Shown piece after piece: positions 42,411 to 50,860 of a stretch of DNA of 64,000 nucleotides; the first letter of the stretch is position 1, and each line of letters opens with the position of its first letter. The translations under genes were made by a program, and so were the position numbers. Below the pieces are notes generated by a model. That model was not told the DNA's origin. It made no database searches and saw nothing but the letters and a program-made list of their open reading frames with translations. The DNA is taken from the NCBI GenBank assembly GCA_963719165.1, contig CAVRAV010000001.1:620001-684000 (forward strand), given 5' to 3'. The DNA is from JAOUEA01 sp963719165. Lineage in GTDB: Bacteria; Actinomycetota; UBA4738; HRBIN12.

Positions 42411-43256
42411 GTGGACGTGTCCGAATCCTCCCCGCCGGGTCAAGCTGAACCCCGGGTCGAGGTAGAGGGTGCCGTCGACGAAGCCTCGGGACGACCCGTC
42501 CACGTCGCCGACCCCGCGCGACGGCGGGCGATCCTGCCCTGGCTCATCGCCGCGGGCACCCTGCTCGTGGTGGGTGGGCTCGCGTTCGGGTTGACCTTCA
42601 CGCCGATGTTCCGGGCGAGCGACCTCCGTATCGAGGGCGAGGCGCACTTCAGCGAGGCGAAGATCCTGAGGATCGCAGGCCTGAGCGCGGATACGAATCT
42701 CCTGCACGCGGACCTGTCGGGGGCCGTACGCCGCCTGGAGCACCAGCCGTGGATCGCGCGGGCGGCGATCACGCGGTCGCTGCCGCACACGCTGGACATC
42801 CGGATCGTGGAGCGAGTGCCCGTCGCGCGCACGGTTGCGAGCAACCGCCCCCTGCTCGTGTCGGCCGGCGGGACGATCCTGGGCGGGTCGGGGTCCGGGT
42901 CCGGCGCGGGCTTCCCGCTGCTCAGCTCGATGGACGGTGTCGGTGAGCTCAGCGCCTCCGCGCTTCGTACGGGGGCCGCGGCCGCGGGCGCCCTGCCCCC
43001 GGCGCTGCGGCCACAGGTGCGAACGATCGACGTGGACGCTCAGGGCGCCCTCGTGCTTCGGATCTCGACCGGTATCGAGGTGACGTACGGAGACTCCACG
43101 CAGCTCGAAGCCAAGGCGCAGTCGTTGATGGCGGTCCTTGCCTGGGCGGAACGCGAGGGCAAGAGCCTGGCGTCGATCGACGTCACCGTCCCCGGATCTC
43201 CGACCGCATCGCTTACCTCGGGAACCATCGTCGCCCGTCCCGAGGCCGCACCCTAA
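42411..43256 (+). CDS. ftsQ: Cell division protein FtsQ/DivIB
   Basis: FtsQ links the early and late divisome. From the GTG (281 residues) there is an acidic cytoplasmic tail, one transmembrane helix (ILPWLIAAGTLLVVGGLAF) and the POTRA domain (RASDLRIEGEAHFSEAKILR). The C-terminal region, containing LEHQPWIARAAITRSLPHTL and RIVERVPVA, follows. All other genes here overlap their upstream neighbour, but this start lies 101 nt after murB. An ATG at 42299 does overlap murB and reads a similar Pro/Glu/Ala-rich tail in another frame. Removing one C from the CCCCC run near 42396-42400 would fuse it to FtsQ (318 residues). So the true N-terminus is uncertain. Confidence 0.85.
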   Translation: MDVSESSPPGQAEPRVEVEGAVDEASGRPVHVADPARRRAILPWLIAAGTLLVVGGLAFGLTFTPMFRASDLRIEGEAHFSEAKILRIAGLSADTNLLHADLSGAVRRLEHQPWIARAAITRSLPHTLDIRIVERVPVARTVASNRPLLVSAGGTILGGSGSGSGAGFPLLSSMDGVGELSASALRTGAAAAGALPPALRPQVRTIDVDAQGALVLRISTGIEVTYGDSTQLEAKAQSLMAVLAWAEREGKSLASIDVTVPGSPTASLTSGTIVARPEAAP

Positions 43257-43305
43257 GCGCTGGCTGTTGTGTCATCGCCCCCATCAGGAGAGGTGCTGGA
43301 TGCGC

Positions 43306-43334
43306 TTGACGGACCAGGGCATTCCTAGTAGGTT
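43306..43334 (+). promoter_or_regulatory. Promoter upstream of ftsZ
   Basis: TTGACG (43306-43311), a 17-bp spacer and TAGGTT (43329-43334) lie in the 212-bp ftsQ-ftsZ gap, which includes an unusually A+T-rich patch (about 43340-43395). It allows ftsZ expression apart from the dcw head promoter. Confidence 0.6.
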
Positions 43335-43468
43335 CCCCTCCTCAATGTGATGTAGATATAGCAATAACTGTTCACTTGACGGTTATGGTTTGTAGGTGTG
43401 GGGCCGTCTCGGAACGGGCATCCCCAAGGTCACCGGGCCGGGGCCCGGGTTCGGAGGAAGGCACGCAG

Positions 43469-44638
43469 ATGGACGCTCCCCAGAACTATCTCGCCGTCAT
43501 CAAGGTGGTCGGGATCGGCGGTGGCGGCGTGAACGCGGTGAACCGGATGATCGAGGCAGGCCTCCGGGGCGTCGAGTTCATCGCCGTGAACACCGACGCC
43601 CAGACGCTCTTGATGTCCGACGCCGAGGTCAAGATGGATATCGGGCGGGAGACGACGCGGGGTCTGGGCGCCGGCTCCGACCCCGAGGTAGGCCGCGATG
43701 CGGCCTCCGAGCACGGCGACGAGATCGAGGAGATCCTCAAGGGCGCCGACATGGTCTTCATCACGGCGGGCGAGGGGGGCGGGACCGGAACCGGGGGCGC
43801 CCCCATCGTCGCCGAGATCGCCCGCGGCCTCGGGGCGCTCACCATCGGTGTGGTCACCCGCCCGTTCGGATTCGAGGGGCGCAAGCGCGCCACGCAGGCC
43901 GACCTCGGGGTCACCGAGCTCAAGAAGGCGGTCGACACCCTCATCGTCGTGCCGAACGACCGGTTGCTGCAGGTGGCCGACCCCAACACGCCGATGGTCG
44001 ATGCGTTCCGTATGGCGGACCAGGTCCTGTTCCAAGGGGTGGACGGCATCACGTCGCTCATCACCACGCCGGGACTCATCAACCTGGACTTCGCCGACGT
44101 GAAGACGGTGATGTCCGGGGCGGGTTCGGCCCTGATGGGCATCGGGATCGGCCTGGGGGCCGACCGCGCCGCCGAGGCGGCGAAGGCGGCCATCAGCTCG
44201 CCGCTGCTGGAGTCGGGGATCGACGGAGCCAAGGGTGTGCTGCTCTCGATCGCGGGGCCGACGGACCTGTCCCTGCACGAGGTGAATCAGGCGGCCGACG
44301 CCATCACCCGCGTCGCGCATCCCGACGCCAACATCATCTTCGGCGCCGTGGTCGACGACGCGCTGGGCGAGGAGGTGCGGGTCACCGTCGTCGCTGCGGG
44401 CTTCGACAAGGTCACGCCCGCCGCCTCCGGGTCGGGCTCGGGCAACCAGTTCGAGAGCCGGCTCTCCCGGCTCCTCGAGGAGCCGGTGCGCAGCGGCGAC
44501 GAGCCGGAGGCCCTTCCTTCGATCCTCGCCGACGATGTCGATGAGACCGACGTGTTCACCACCGCGGAGTCCGAGCAGCGCACCGTCTCGTTCGACGCGG
44601 AGGAGGACCTCGATATCCCGGACTTCCTGAAGAGCTAG
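43469..44638 (+). CDS. ftsZ: Cell division GTPase FtsZ
   Basis: FtsZ polymerises into the Z-ring. The 389-residue protein has GIGGGGVNAVNRMIEAGLRG, the tubulin signature GEGGGTGTGGAPIVAE (103-109), RPFGFEGRKR, and the T7 loop around LINLDFADVKTVMSGAGSAL. After an acidic linker the C-terminal peptide DLDIPDFLKS binds SepF and FtsA-like partners. The ATG was chosen for the GGAGGAAGG site 6 nt upstream. The gene has its own promoter and a terminator-like structure after it. Confidence 0.96.
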   Translation: MDAPQNYLAVIKVVGIGGGGVNAVNRMIEAGLRGVEFIAVNTDAQTLLMSDAEVKMDIGRETTRGLGAGSDPEVGRDAASEHGDEIEEILKGADMVFITAGEGGGTGTGGAPIVAEIARGLGALTIGVVTRPFGFEGRKRATQADLGVTELKKAVDTLIVVPNDRLLQVADPNTPMVDAFRMADQVLFQGVDGITSLITTPGLINLDFADVKTVMSGAGSALMGIGIGLGADRAAEAAKAAISSPLLESGIDGAKGVLLSIAGPTDLSLHEVNQAADAITRVAHPDANIIFGAVVDDALGEEVRVTVVAAGFDKVTPAASGSGSGNQFESRLSRLLEEPVRSGDEPEALPSILADDVDETDVFTTAESEQRTVSFDAEEDLDIPDFLKS

Positions 44639-44676
44639 CGGTTCGACCGCTCCGCGCGGCCCGGCGCATGGTCCGG

Positions 44677-44743
44677 GGCGGAGAGGCTCGCGACGCGAGG
44701 AGGCGCCCTTCCCCCGCCTCTTGGCCGAGGGAGCCTCTCCGCC
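44677..44743 (+). terminator. Compound hairpin after ftsZ
   Basis: GGCGGAGAGGCTC and GAGCCTCTCCGCC form a 13-bp outer stem. Within the 41-nt loop GAGGCG and CGCCTC can form an inner stem. It begins 39 nt past the ftsZ stop and probably ends or attenuates the transcript before yggS. Confidence 0.55.
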
Positions 44744-44794
44744 TCCTCGTGTGCCCTCGGCGTTGCGTATCCCTCCGATCGTCCCGCGCGCTCG

Positions 44795-44800
44795 TACCCT
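44795..44800 (+). promoter_or_regulatory. -10 element for yggS (leaderless start)
   Basis: TACCCT is followed by 6 nt and the GTG of yggS. Confidence 0.4.
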
Positions 44801-44806
44801 GAGGCG

Positions 44807-45491
44807 GTGCAGACCCCCGACGCGATGCAGGCGCGTCTCGCCGAGATCCGCAAGAGGATCGCCCGCGGCGCGGACCGCTCCGGCCGCGATCCCTCCGAGA
44901 TCGCCCTGGTCGCGGCCGCGAAGACGATGCCCGAGGCCGCGGTCCGATGGGCCGTCGACGCGGGGGTTACGGCGATCGGAGAGAACTACGTCAAGGAGCT
45001 GCGGGCCCTTCACGGGCGGATCGTCGGCGCGCAGTGGCACTTCATCGGCGTCCTGCAGGCGAGCTCGGCCCACCATGTCGCGGCGTTCGCCGACGTGGTC
45101 GAGACCGTGACCGGGGGGCGCGCCACGGAGCGGCTCGCGCGCCGTGCGGCCGAGGCGGGTCGCCGGGTGGACGCCCTGCTCGAGGTGGACTTCACGGGCG
45201 AGCGGACCGGCGTCGCCCCCGAGGAGGCCGGCGCGATCGCCGACCGGGTTGCGGCGCTCGAGGGCCTGCGCCTGCGAGGCCTCATGACCTTGCCCCCGCT
45301 CGCAGAGACCGCCGAGGCCTCGCGACCCTGGTTCCGCCGTCTCCGCGACCTCCGCGATCGGATCGAGGGAGCGTCGCCCGGAGGTGGTGGACTTGTCGAT
45401 GGGGATGTCGTTGGATTACGAGGTCGCGGTGCAGGAAGGCGCTACGATGGTGCGGATCGGGACGGCGCTGTTCGGTCCCCGAGGCATCTGA
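44807..45491 (+). CDS. yggS: PLP homeostasis protein YggS/PLPBP, frameshifted
   Basis: YggS-family proteins bind pyridoxal phosphate and keep its level balanced; no reaction is known. The N-terminal frame shows RSGRDPSEIALVAAAKT with the PLP lysine, GENYVKEL, WHFIGVLQASS and GLMTLPPLAETAEASRPWF. Near 45378 an extra C (CCC for CC) shifts the frame. The family C-terminus, LSMGMSLDYEVAVQEGATMV then RIGTALFGPRGI, is read in the next frame and stops at 45491. Removing that base gives 227 residues, normal for the family. The position between ftsZ and sepF is the usual one in Gram-positive bacteria. Confidence 0.85.
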
Positions 45492-45509
45492 ACGCAGAGA
45501 GGATCGGAG

Positions 45510-45983
45510 ATGGCCGGCGTGTGGAAGAAGACCTTGAACTACCTCGGCCTCGTCGAGGAAGACGAGGCCTTCGTGGACGAGATGGCCGAGGCTGAGCCGG
45601 CACCGGTGCGCCGCATGCGTCCGCAGGCCGTGCGTGAGGTCCCCTCGGACTCCGAGGGCGTCGTGCGCACCCTCTCATCCACGCCCAGAAGCGCCGTGGC
45701 CGCCACGGGCGCGATCCACAAGTCCGAGCCCAAGCGGTTCAACGAGGCCCGGGACGTCGCCGACCATTTCAAGGAAGGCACCGCGGTCATCATGAACCTT
45801 CAGAGCACGGAGGACGCCATCGCGCGGCGTCTCGTCGACTTCGCCAGCGGCCTCGTCTACGGCCTCGACGGCAAGATCGAACTGGTGGCCAACCGCGTCT
45901 ACCTGCTCACGCCCGCGGACGTTGAGGTCTCTGCCGAAGAGCGCGAGCGGCTCGCGGGCGGCGGCTTCTACAATCAGTTCTAG
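45510..45983 (+). CDS. sepF: Cell division protein SepF
   Basis: SepF anchors FtsZ to the membrane and bundles it; it takes the place of FtsA in actinobacteria. The 157-residue protein starts with an amphipathic helix (MAGVWKKTLNYLGLVEED), then an acidic linker. The SepF core follows: NEARDVADHFKEGTAVIMNL, EDAIARRLVDFASGLVYGL and NRVYLLTPADVEVS, ending in GGFYNQF. It follows yggS by 18 nt. Confidence 0.94.
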   Translation: MAGVWKKTLNYLGLVEEDEAFVDEMAEAEPAPVRRMRPQAVREVPSDSEGVVRTLSSTPRSAVAATGAIHKSEPKRFNEARDVADHFKEGTAVIMNLQSTEDAIARRLVDFASGLVYGLDGKIELVANRVYLLTPADVEVSAEERERLAGGGFYNQF

Positions 45984-46027
45984 CCGGCAGTTCTAGCCAG
46001 GTCGGGAGCGGCCATCGGGTCGGCTGC

Positions 46028-46033
46028 TAGCCT
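46028..46033 (+). promoter_or_regulatory. -10 element for yggT (leaderless start)
   Basis: TAGCCT is followed by 8 nt and the ATG of yggT. No ribosome-binding site is visible. Confidence 0.4.
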
Positions 46034-46041
46034 CTGCGGCG

Positions 46042-46326
46042 ATGACCGTGGCCAGCTCGCCGATCGTGCGCCTGCTCAGCCTGGCGCTCACGATCTTCTG
46101 GATCCTCCTGCTGGCGAGGGTGATCGTGAGTTGGCTTGAGATGTTCGGCGTCCGGATCCCGATCTCGGGTCCGTGGCGCTCGATCGCGGATCTGCTGAAC
46201 GACGTGACCGAGCCAGTGTTGAGGCCGCTGCGCAAGATCGTGCCCCCGGCGGGTATGTTCGATCTGTCGGTGGTGGTGGCCTTCATCATCGTGATCGTGC
46301 TGCAGCAGGCGTTGAACGCGCTCTGA
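46042..46326 (+). CDS. yggT: YggT family membrane protein
   Basis: The 94-residue protein has two hydrophobic helices, the second near VVVAFIIVIVLQQAL. Between them lies the family segment SWLEMFGVRIP followed by DLLNDVTEPVLRPLRKIVPP. YggT proteins are linked to division and membrane organisation; the exact role is unknown. Placement between sepF and divIVA is conserved in Gram-positive bacteria. Confidence 0.9.
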   Translation: MTVASSPIVRLLSLALTIFWILLLARVIVSWLEMFGVRIPISGPWRSIADLLNDVTEPVLRPLRKIVPPAGMFDLSVVVAFIIVIVLQQALNAL

Positions 46327-46346
46327 TGCGGGAGGAGGGGGCTCAG

Positions 46347-47114
46347 ATGAGGAAGAGGGAGCAGGACATGTCTGAAGGACAGGGATTCTCGTCGCCGGCG
46401 CCGTCGGCCGGTTCCACCATGCTCTCGCCCGTCGATATCCAGGAGAAGGAGTTCCGCGTCCAGCGGATGGGCGGCTACAAGATGAGAGACGTCGACGAGT
46501 TCCTCGACCACGTCACCGAGGCGTTGTCGGCGGCGCTCGCCGAGAACCAGCGGTTGCGCCAGGACGGTGCGGGCTCCGCCGCGCCTGTGGTGGGAACGGC
46601 GGACCTCGCCGACGTGAACCGCCAGGCCGACGAGATCATCCAGCGGGCGCGGGACGAGGCGGGACGGATCACGGCGGAGGCGCGCGAGCAGGCCGCGGCC
46701 CTGAGCGCCACGGGCGCGATCGCGGCGGCCGGCGCGACGACCGAGGCCGATCGCGCCGCCATCAACGCGTTCCTCATCCGTGAAAAGGAGTTCCTCCAGA
46801 GCCTCGCGGGACTGGTGCAGAGCCATGCGGAGACCGTGAAGTCGATGGCGAGGTCGGCGAGGCCGCGCCCCGCGCGCCCCGAACCGCGGGCCGCGGTTCC
46901 GCCGGCGCCCGCGAAGCGGCCGGCGGACGCCGACATGAGCGCGCGCACGGACGAGCCCGACCTCGTGTCGGAGCCCACCGTGACGATCCCCACGAGCGAG
47001 GGGTCCATGCTCGTGCAGGAGCCCGCGCCGGCATCGATCGGTCGCTCCGAGGCCGAGGCCGACGACGGCTCCGGCGACGATTCCCTGCGAGAGCTCTTCT
47101 GGGGTGAGGACTGA
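46347..47114 (+). CDS. divIVA: DivIVA/Wag31 polar growth protein
   Basis: DivIVA binds curved membrane at poles and septum and directs wall growth in actinobacteria. The 255-residue protein has the N-terminal membrane-binding domain LSPVDIQEKEFRVQRMGGYK and VDEFLDHVTEALSAALAENQ. Helical coiled-coil segments (ADEIIQRARDEAGRITAEAR) and an acidic Pro/Ala-rich tail ending FWGED follow. The ATG with GGGAGGAGGGGG upstream was chosen. Other in-frame starts are at 46326 (overlapping the yggT stop) and 46368. Confidence 0.9.
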   Translation: MRKREQDMSEGQGFSSPAPSAGSTMLSPVDIQEKEFRVQRMGGYKMRDVDEFLDHVTEALSAALAENQRLRQDGAGSAAPVVGTADLADVNRQADEIIQRARDEAGRITAEAREQAAALSATGAIAAAGATTEADRAAINAFLIREKEFLQSLAGLVQSHAETVKSMARSARPRPARPEPRAAVPPAPAKRPADADMSARTDEPDLVSEPTVTIPTSEGSMLVQEPAPASIGRSEAEADDGSGDDSLRELFWGED

Positions 47115-47128
47115 GCCAGGGGGTGGGC

Positions 47129-50100
47129 CTAGGCCCGCGGCAGCGCCATCCGCAGCGTGATGATCACCGGGTCGCCCTCGATCGTGGCCTCGTGTCGATA
47201 CCCTCCCTGGAGGGCGGCGTCGATGACGGAGGTGGCGAGCGTCTCGCCCGCGATCTCGTCGCGGTGCGCCTCGAGTGCCTCGGTCACGCGCCGACCCGCG
47301 CTGAGGCCCAGGTCGATCCGATCGCTCACGTCCAGGTCGGCGGCCTTGCGGGCGTCCTGCACGAGCCGAACGAGCTCGCGAGCCACGCCGGCACGGCGAA
47401 GCTCCTGCGTGAGCTCGAGATCCAGGGCAACGGTGATGCCGGCCTCGCTCGCCACGCCCCACCCCTCCCGCACCACCTGTGAGAGGTCGACGTCTGCGGG
47501 GGTGAGCCTCACCGGGCCGTCCGCGAGCTCGACGGTCGCGGATCCACCGCGGGCCAGTGCCGCGGCCACGTCGCCCGGTTCGGAGGCGAGGGCGGCGGCG
47601 AGCTCCTTGACCCGGGGCCCCAACACAGGGCCGAGTACTTTGAAATCGGGCTTCGCGCGCCAGCGCCCGAAGGCGTCAACCGACTCCGCGAAAACGACGG
47701 AACCGACGTTCAGCTCCTGGGCGACCACGTCCAGCAGTGGCTCGAGCGCGACCCGGTCGCCCGCGTGATGCACGACGGCCTCCGCGAGGGGCTGGCGCAC
47801 TCGGGTCTTCGTCTCCGTCCGGATCGTGCGGCCGAGGCTCACGATCGATCGCGCCGCCGCCATGGCTTCGTCGAGCTCGGCGTCGCGCACGGCTTCGTCG
47901 ACGCCGGGATAGTCCGCGAGATGCACGGAATCCGGGCGACCTGCTCGGCCGGCGGCGAGGTTGCGCCAGAGCTCCTCGGCCACGAACGGCGTGAACGGAG
48001 CCAGGAGCGTGGCGACGGTGACGAGGCATCCGTGCAGCGTGTGGAACGCCGCGTGAGCATCGTCGTTCGGCTCGCCTCCCGGGTTCCAGAAGCGACGGCG
48101 CGATCGCCGCACGTACCAGTTCGACAGATCGTCCACGAAGGCCTGGATCGCTCGGCCAGCGCCCGTGGCGTCGTAGGCCTCGAGCGCGCCGCGCGCCGCG
48201 CCCACCGTGGCGGCCAGCTGGGAGAGCACCCAGCGGTCCATGGCGGGACGCGTGGCGATCGGCGGAGCGGGCTCGTCGGGATCGAAGTTTTCGGCGAGCG
48301 CGTACGTGACGAAGAACGCGTAGACGTTCCACAACGGCAGCAGGAACTGGCGCAGGGTCTCGTCGAGGACCTCGTGTCCGATCCTGCGCGAGGCCCAGGG
48401 GGATCCCGATGTCAGCATGTACCAGCGAAGGGCGTCTGCCCCCTGGCGGTCGAGCGCCTCCCACGGGTCGAAGATGTTGCCGAGGGACTTCGACATCTTG
48501 CGTCCGTCGGCGCCCACGAGGTGCCCGAGGCACACGACGTTGCGGTAGGCCGAGGCGTCGAACTGCAAGACGCCCTCCGCCATGAGCGTATAGAACCAAC
48601 CCCGCGTCTGGTCGATCGCCTCGGAGATGAAATCCGCCGGGAACGAGCCGTCGAAGTCCTCGATACCGCGGCCGAGATCCGGGTGATAGCCCCACTGCGC
48701 GAACGGCATCGCCCCCGAGTCGTACCAGGTGTCGATCACCTCCGGAACCCGCGTGGCGACGCCGCCGCACTCCGGACACGGGAAGGTGATCTCGTCGATC
48801 CCGGGGCGATGCGGATCGACGTCGCCGACGTCGCGGCCGGCCATCGTGCCCAGTTCCCCCAAGGAACCGATGGCGGTCGCATGCCCGAACGCGCACCGCC
48901 AGATCGGCAGGGGGGTTCCCCAGTACCGTTCACGCGAGAGCGCCCAGTCGACGTTGTTGGCCAGCCAGTTCCCGTAACGGCCGTCGCGGATGTGCTCGGG
49001 GAACCAGTTGACCCCCTGGTTGACTTCGAGGAGTCGATCCTTCACCTCCGTCGTGCGCACGTACCAGGACGTGCGCGCGTAGTACAGCAGCGGTGTCTTG
49101 CACCGCCAGCAGAACGGATAGTTGTGCTCGTAGACCTCATCGCGCACTAGGAGCCCGTTCGCTCGTAGATCCTCCACGATCGCCGGATCCGCGTCCTTGA
49201 CGAACCGTCCCCGGACGAAGGCCGGAGCGAGCTCCGTGAACCGGCCCGCGTCGTCCACCGGCTTGAAGACGGGCCACCCCTGCTCGCGCCCGAGCTCGAG
49301 GTCGGGGGCGCCGAAGGCCGGGGCGACGTGCACGACGCCCGTGCCGTCATCCATGGTGACGAAGTCGGCGGCGGCGACGGTGTGGCCGGCCTCGACGTTG
49401 GCGTAAGGGGGACGGTAGCGGGCTCCTACCAGCTCCGATCCGCGCACGATGGTCTCGACCTCGCCCCCGGCACCCAGGACCTGCTCGCGCAGCCCGGCGC
49501 CCACGATGGAGCGCTCGTCCCCGCGGCGTATCACGGCGTAGTCCTCGTCGGCGGCCACGGCGGCGCCGAGGTTGGCGGGCAAGGTCCAGGGCGTCGTGGT
49601 CCACACCACGAGGGATGCCCCCACCAAGGAGGGATCTCGAGGCACAGCCTCCAGGGGGAACCGCACGAAGACGCTCGGGTCCTGCACGCTCTCATAGCCC
49701 AGGGCCACCTCGGCGTCGGACAGGGCGGTTCCGCATCTGGGGCAGTAGGCGGTGACCTTGTCGGCCTCCTGGAGGAGGCCGCGACCGTGAAGTTGCTTGA
49801 GCGACCACCACACGGACTCGATGTAGTCGGTGTTCATCGTCCAATAGGCATCTTCGAGATCGATCCACATCCCGATGCGCTCCGAGAGCCGCTCCCATTC
49901 ATCGACGTACCGCGTCACCGACTCTCGGCAGCGGCGGTTGAACTCGGCGATCCCGAAGGCCTCGATGTCCCGCTTGCCCGTCGTGCCGATCTCCTTCTCC
50001 ACCTCGAGCTCGACGGGGAGCCCGTGGCAGTCCCAACCGCCCTTGCGAGGGACGTGGTGCCCGGTCATGGTCTTGTACCGCGGGAAGATATCTTTGAACG

Positions 50101-50293
50101 TCCGCGATTCGACGTGGTGCACGCCCGGGCGGCCGTTCGCCGTGGGCGGTCCCTCGTAGAACACCCAGGCGGGACCGCCCTCGCGCGCGGCGGTCGACCG
50201 TGCGAACACGTCCGCCTCGTTCCAGAATGTCAGGATGCCGCGCTCGAGCTCGGGGAAGCTCACCTTCGGATCGACCGGCTCGAACCGCGCCAT
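47129..50293 (-). CDS. ileS: Isoleucyl-tRNA synthetase
   Basis: This class I synthetase of 1054 residues charges tRNA-Ile. The HIGH-equivalent region is GPPTANGRPGVHHVESRTF and the KMSKS motif is GRKMSKSLGN. The editing domain contains VVWTTTPWTLPANLGAA, and zinc-type cysteines are seen in TFPCPECGGVATR. The HIGH variant and length match the eukaryote-like type 2 IleRS, which is the form in Mycobacterium and is generally less sensitive to mupirocin. It is convergent with divIVA (14 bp apart). A strong hairpin lies in its leader and a GGGAGGGAGCC site directly before the ATG. Confidence 0.95.
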   Translation of the reverse strand: MARFEPVDPKVSFPELERGILTFWNEADVFARSTAAREGGPAWVFYEGPPTANGRPGVHHVESRTFKDIFPRYKTMTGHHVPRKGGWDCHGLPVELEVEKEIGTTGKRDIEAFGIAEFNRRCRESVTRYVDEWERLSERIGMWIDLEDAYWTMNTDYIESVWWSLKQLHGRGLLQEADKVTAYCPRCGTALSDAEVALGYESVQDPSVFVRFPLEAVPRDPSLVGASLVVWTTTPWTLPANLGAAVAADEDYAVIRRGDERSIVGAGLREQVLGAGGEVETIVRGSELVGARYRPPYANVEAGHTVAAADFVTMDDGTGVVHVAPAFGAPDLELGREQGWPVFKPVDDAGRFTELAPAFVRGRFVKDADPAIVEDLRANGLLVRDEVYEHNYPFCWRCKTPLLYYARTSWYVRTTEVKDRLLEVNQGVNWFPEHIRDGRYGNWLANNVDWALSRERYWGTPLPIWRCAFGHATAIGSLGELGTMAGRDVGDVDPHRPGIDEITFPCPECGGVATRVPEVIDTWYDSGAMPFAQWGYHPDLGRGIEDFDGSFPADFISEAIDQTRGWFYTLMAEGVLQFDASAYRNVVCLGHLVGADGRKMSKSLGNIFDPWEALDRQGADALRWYMLTSGSPWASRRIGHEVLDETLRQFLLPLWNVYAFFVTYALAENFDPDEPAPPIATRPAMDRWVLSQLAATVGAARGALEAYDATGAGRAIQAFVDDLSNWYVRRSRRRFWNPGGEPNDDAHAAFHTLHGCLVTVATLLAPFTPFVAEELWRNLAAGRAGRPDSVHLADYPGVDEAVRDAELDEAMAAARSIVSLGRTIRTETKTRVRQPLAEAVVHHAGDRVALEPLLDVVAQELNVGSVVFAESVDAFGRWRAKPDFKVLGPVLGPRVKELAAALASEPGDVAAALARGGSATVELADGPVRLTPADVDLSQVVREGWGVASEAGITVALDLELTQELRRAGVARELVRLVQDARKAADLDVSDRIDLGLSAGRRVTEALEAHRDEIAGETLATSVIDAALQGGYRHEATIEGDPVIITLRMALPRA

Positions 50294-50315
50294 AGGCTCC
50301 CTCCCGACATGCGAA

Positions 50316-50345
50316 ACGCCTCGTCCCTACGCCGGGACGAGGCGT
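50316..50345 (-). promoter_or_regulatory. Perfect 12-bp hairpin in the ileS leader
   Basis: ACGCCTCGTCCC and GGGACGAGGCGT pair perfectly around a 6-nt loop, 22 nt upstream of the ileS ATG. The position suits attenuation or translational control of ileS. The core T-box sequence (UGGN in an AGGGUGGNACCGCG context) was not found, so this is not called a T-box. Confidence 0.5.
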
Positions 50346-50458
50346 GGGGTCCGGCGCCGCCGCCCGCGCTGCCCCGCTGGGCCCGCTGGCCCGGCTCGTT
50401 CGCGGCCGATGCTACACCGAGGCCTCGACGGGAGGTTCTGCGTCGGAGCGACATCTGC

Positions 50459-50464
50459 TAGCCT
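50459..50464 (+). promoter_or_regulatory. -10 element for the DksA-like gene (leaderless start)
   Basis: TAGCCT is followed by 8 nt and the ATG; TTCTGC 17 bp upstream is a weak -35. Confidence 0.45.
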
Positions 50465-50472
50465 GCGCGACC

Positions 50473-50856
50473 ATGGCTGCGACCAGGCTCACCAAGAAGG
50501 AGCTCGACGACCTCCGCGCCCGGTTGGGTGAGGAGCGGGAGGAGCTGGCCACGCAGCTGGCCACCATCGTGGAGGATGCCTTCTCCACCACGCAATCCGA
50601 CCTCTCAGGCGATGTCGGTGTCGACGATGAGTCGGCCGACGCCGGCAGCGCCACGTTCGAGCGGGAGAAGGACCTTTCGATCGAACAGAACGTCCGCGAC
50701 CTCCTGGACAAGATCGATCGAGCGCTCACTCGGATCGAGGCCGGCACGTACGGGATCTGCGAGGTCTGCGGGAAGCCGATCGAGAAGACCCGGGTCAAGG
50801 CCTTGCCCTACGTGGATCTGTGCATCAAAGACGCGCAGGCGCAATCGCGCCGTTAG
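50473..50856 (+). CDS. TraR/DksA-type zinc-finger protein
   Basis: The 127-residue protein has an N-terminal coiled-coil (LTKKELDDLRARLGEEREEL), an acidic middle (GDVGVDDESADAGSATF) and a C-terminal finger. The finger runs ALTRIEAGTYGICEVCGKPI then KALPYVDLCIKDAQAQSRR. Relatives bind RNA polymerase. Three of the four zinc cysteines are present; the fourth (usually CxxC at the end) is Asp here (LCIKDA), so zinc binding may be weakened. lspA follows after 4 nt, the same neighbourhood as in many Gram-positive bacteria. Confidence 0.82.
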   Translation: MAATRLTKKELDDLRARLGEEREELATQLATIVEDAFSTTQSDLSGDVGVDDESADAGSATFEREKDLSIEQNVRDLLDKIDRALTRIEAGTYGICEVCGKPIEKTRVKALPYVDLCIKDAQAQSRR

Positions 50857-50860
50857 CGCC

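Noticed and set aside
43376..43381. Second TTGACG before ftsZ as a promoter
   Set aside because: No TAnnnT lies 16-19 bp downstream.
43430..45076. 548-codon minus-strand open frame
   Set aside because: Antisense to ftsZ, which is unmistakable on the plus strand.
50294..50472. T-box riboswitch ahead of ileS
   Set aside because: A strong hairpin is present, but the conserved T-box core (AGGGUGGNACCGCG) and stem I signatures were not found, and the space is short.
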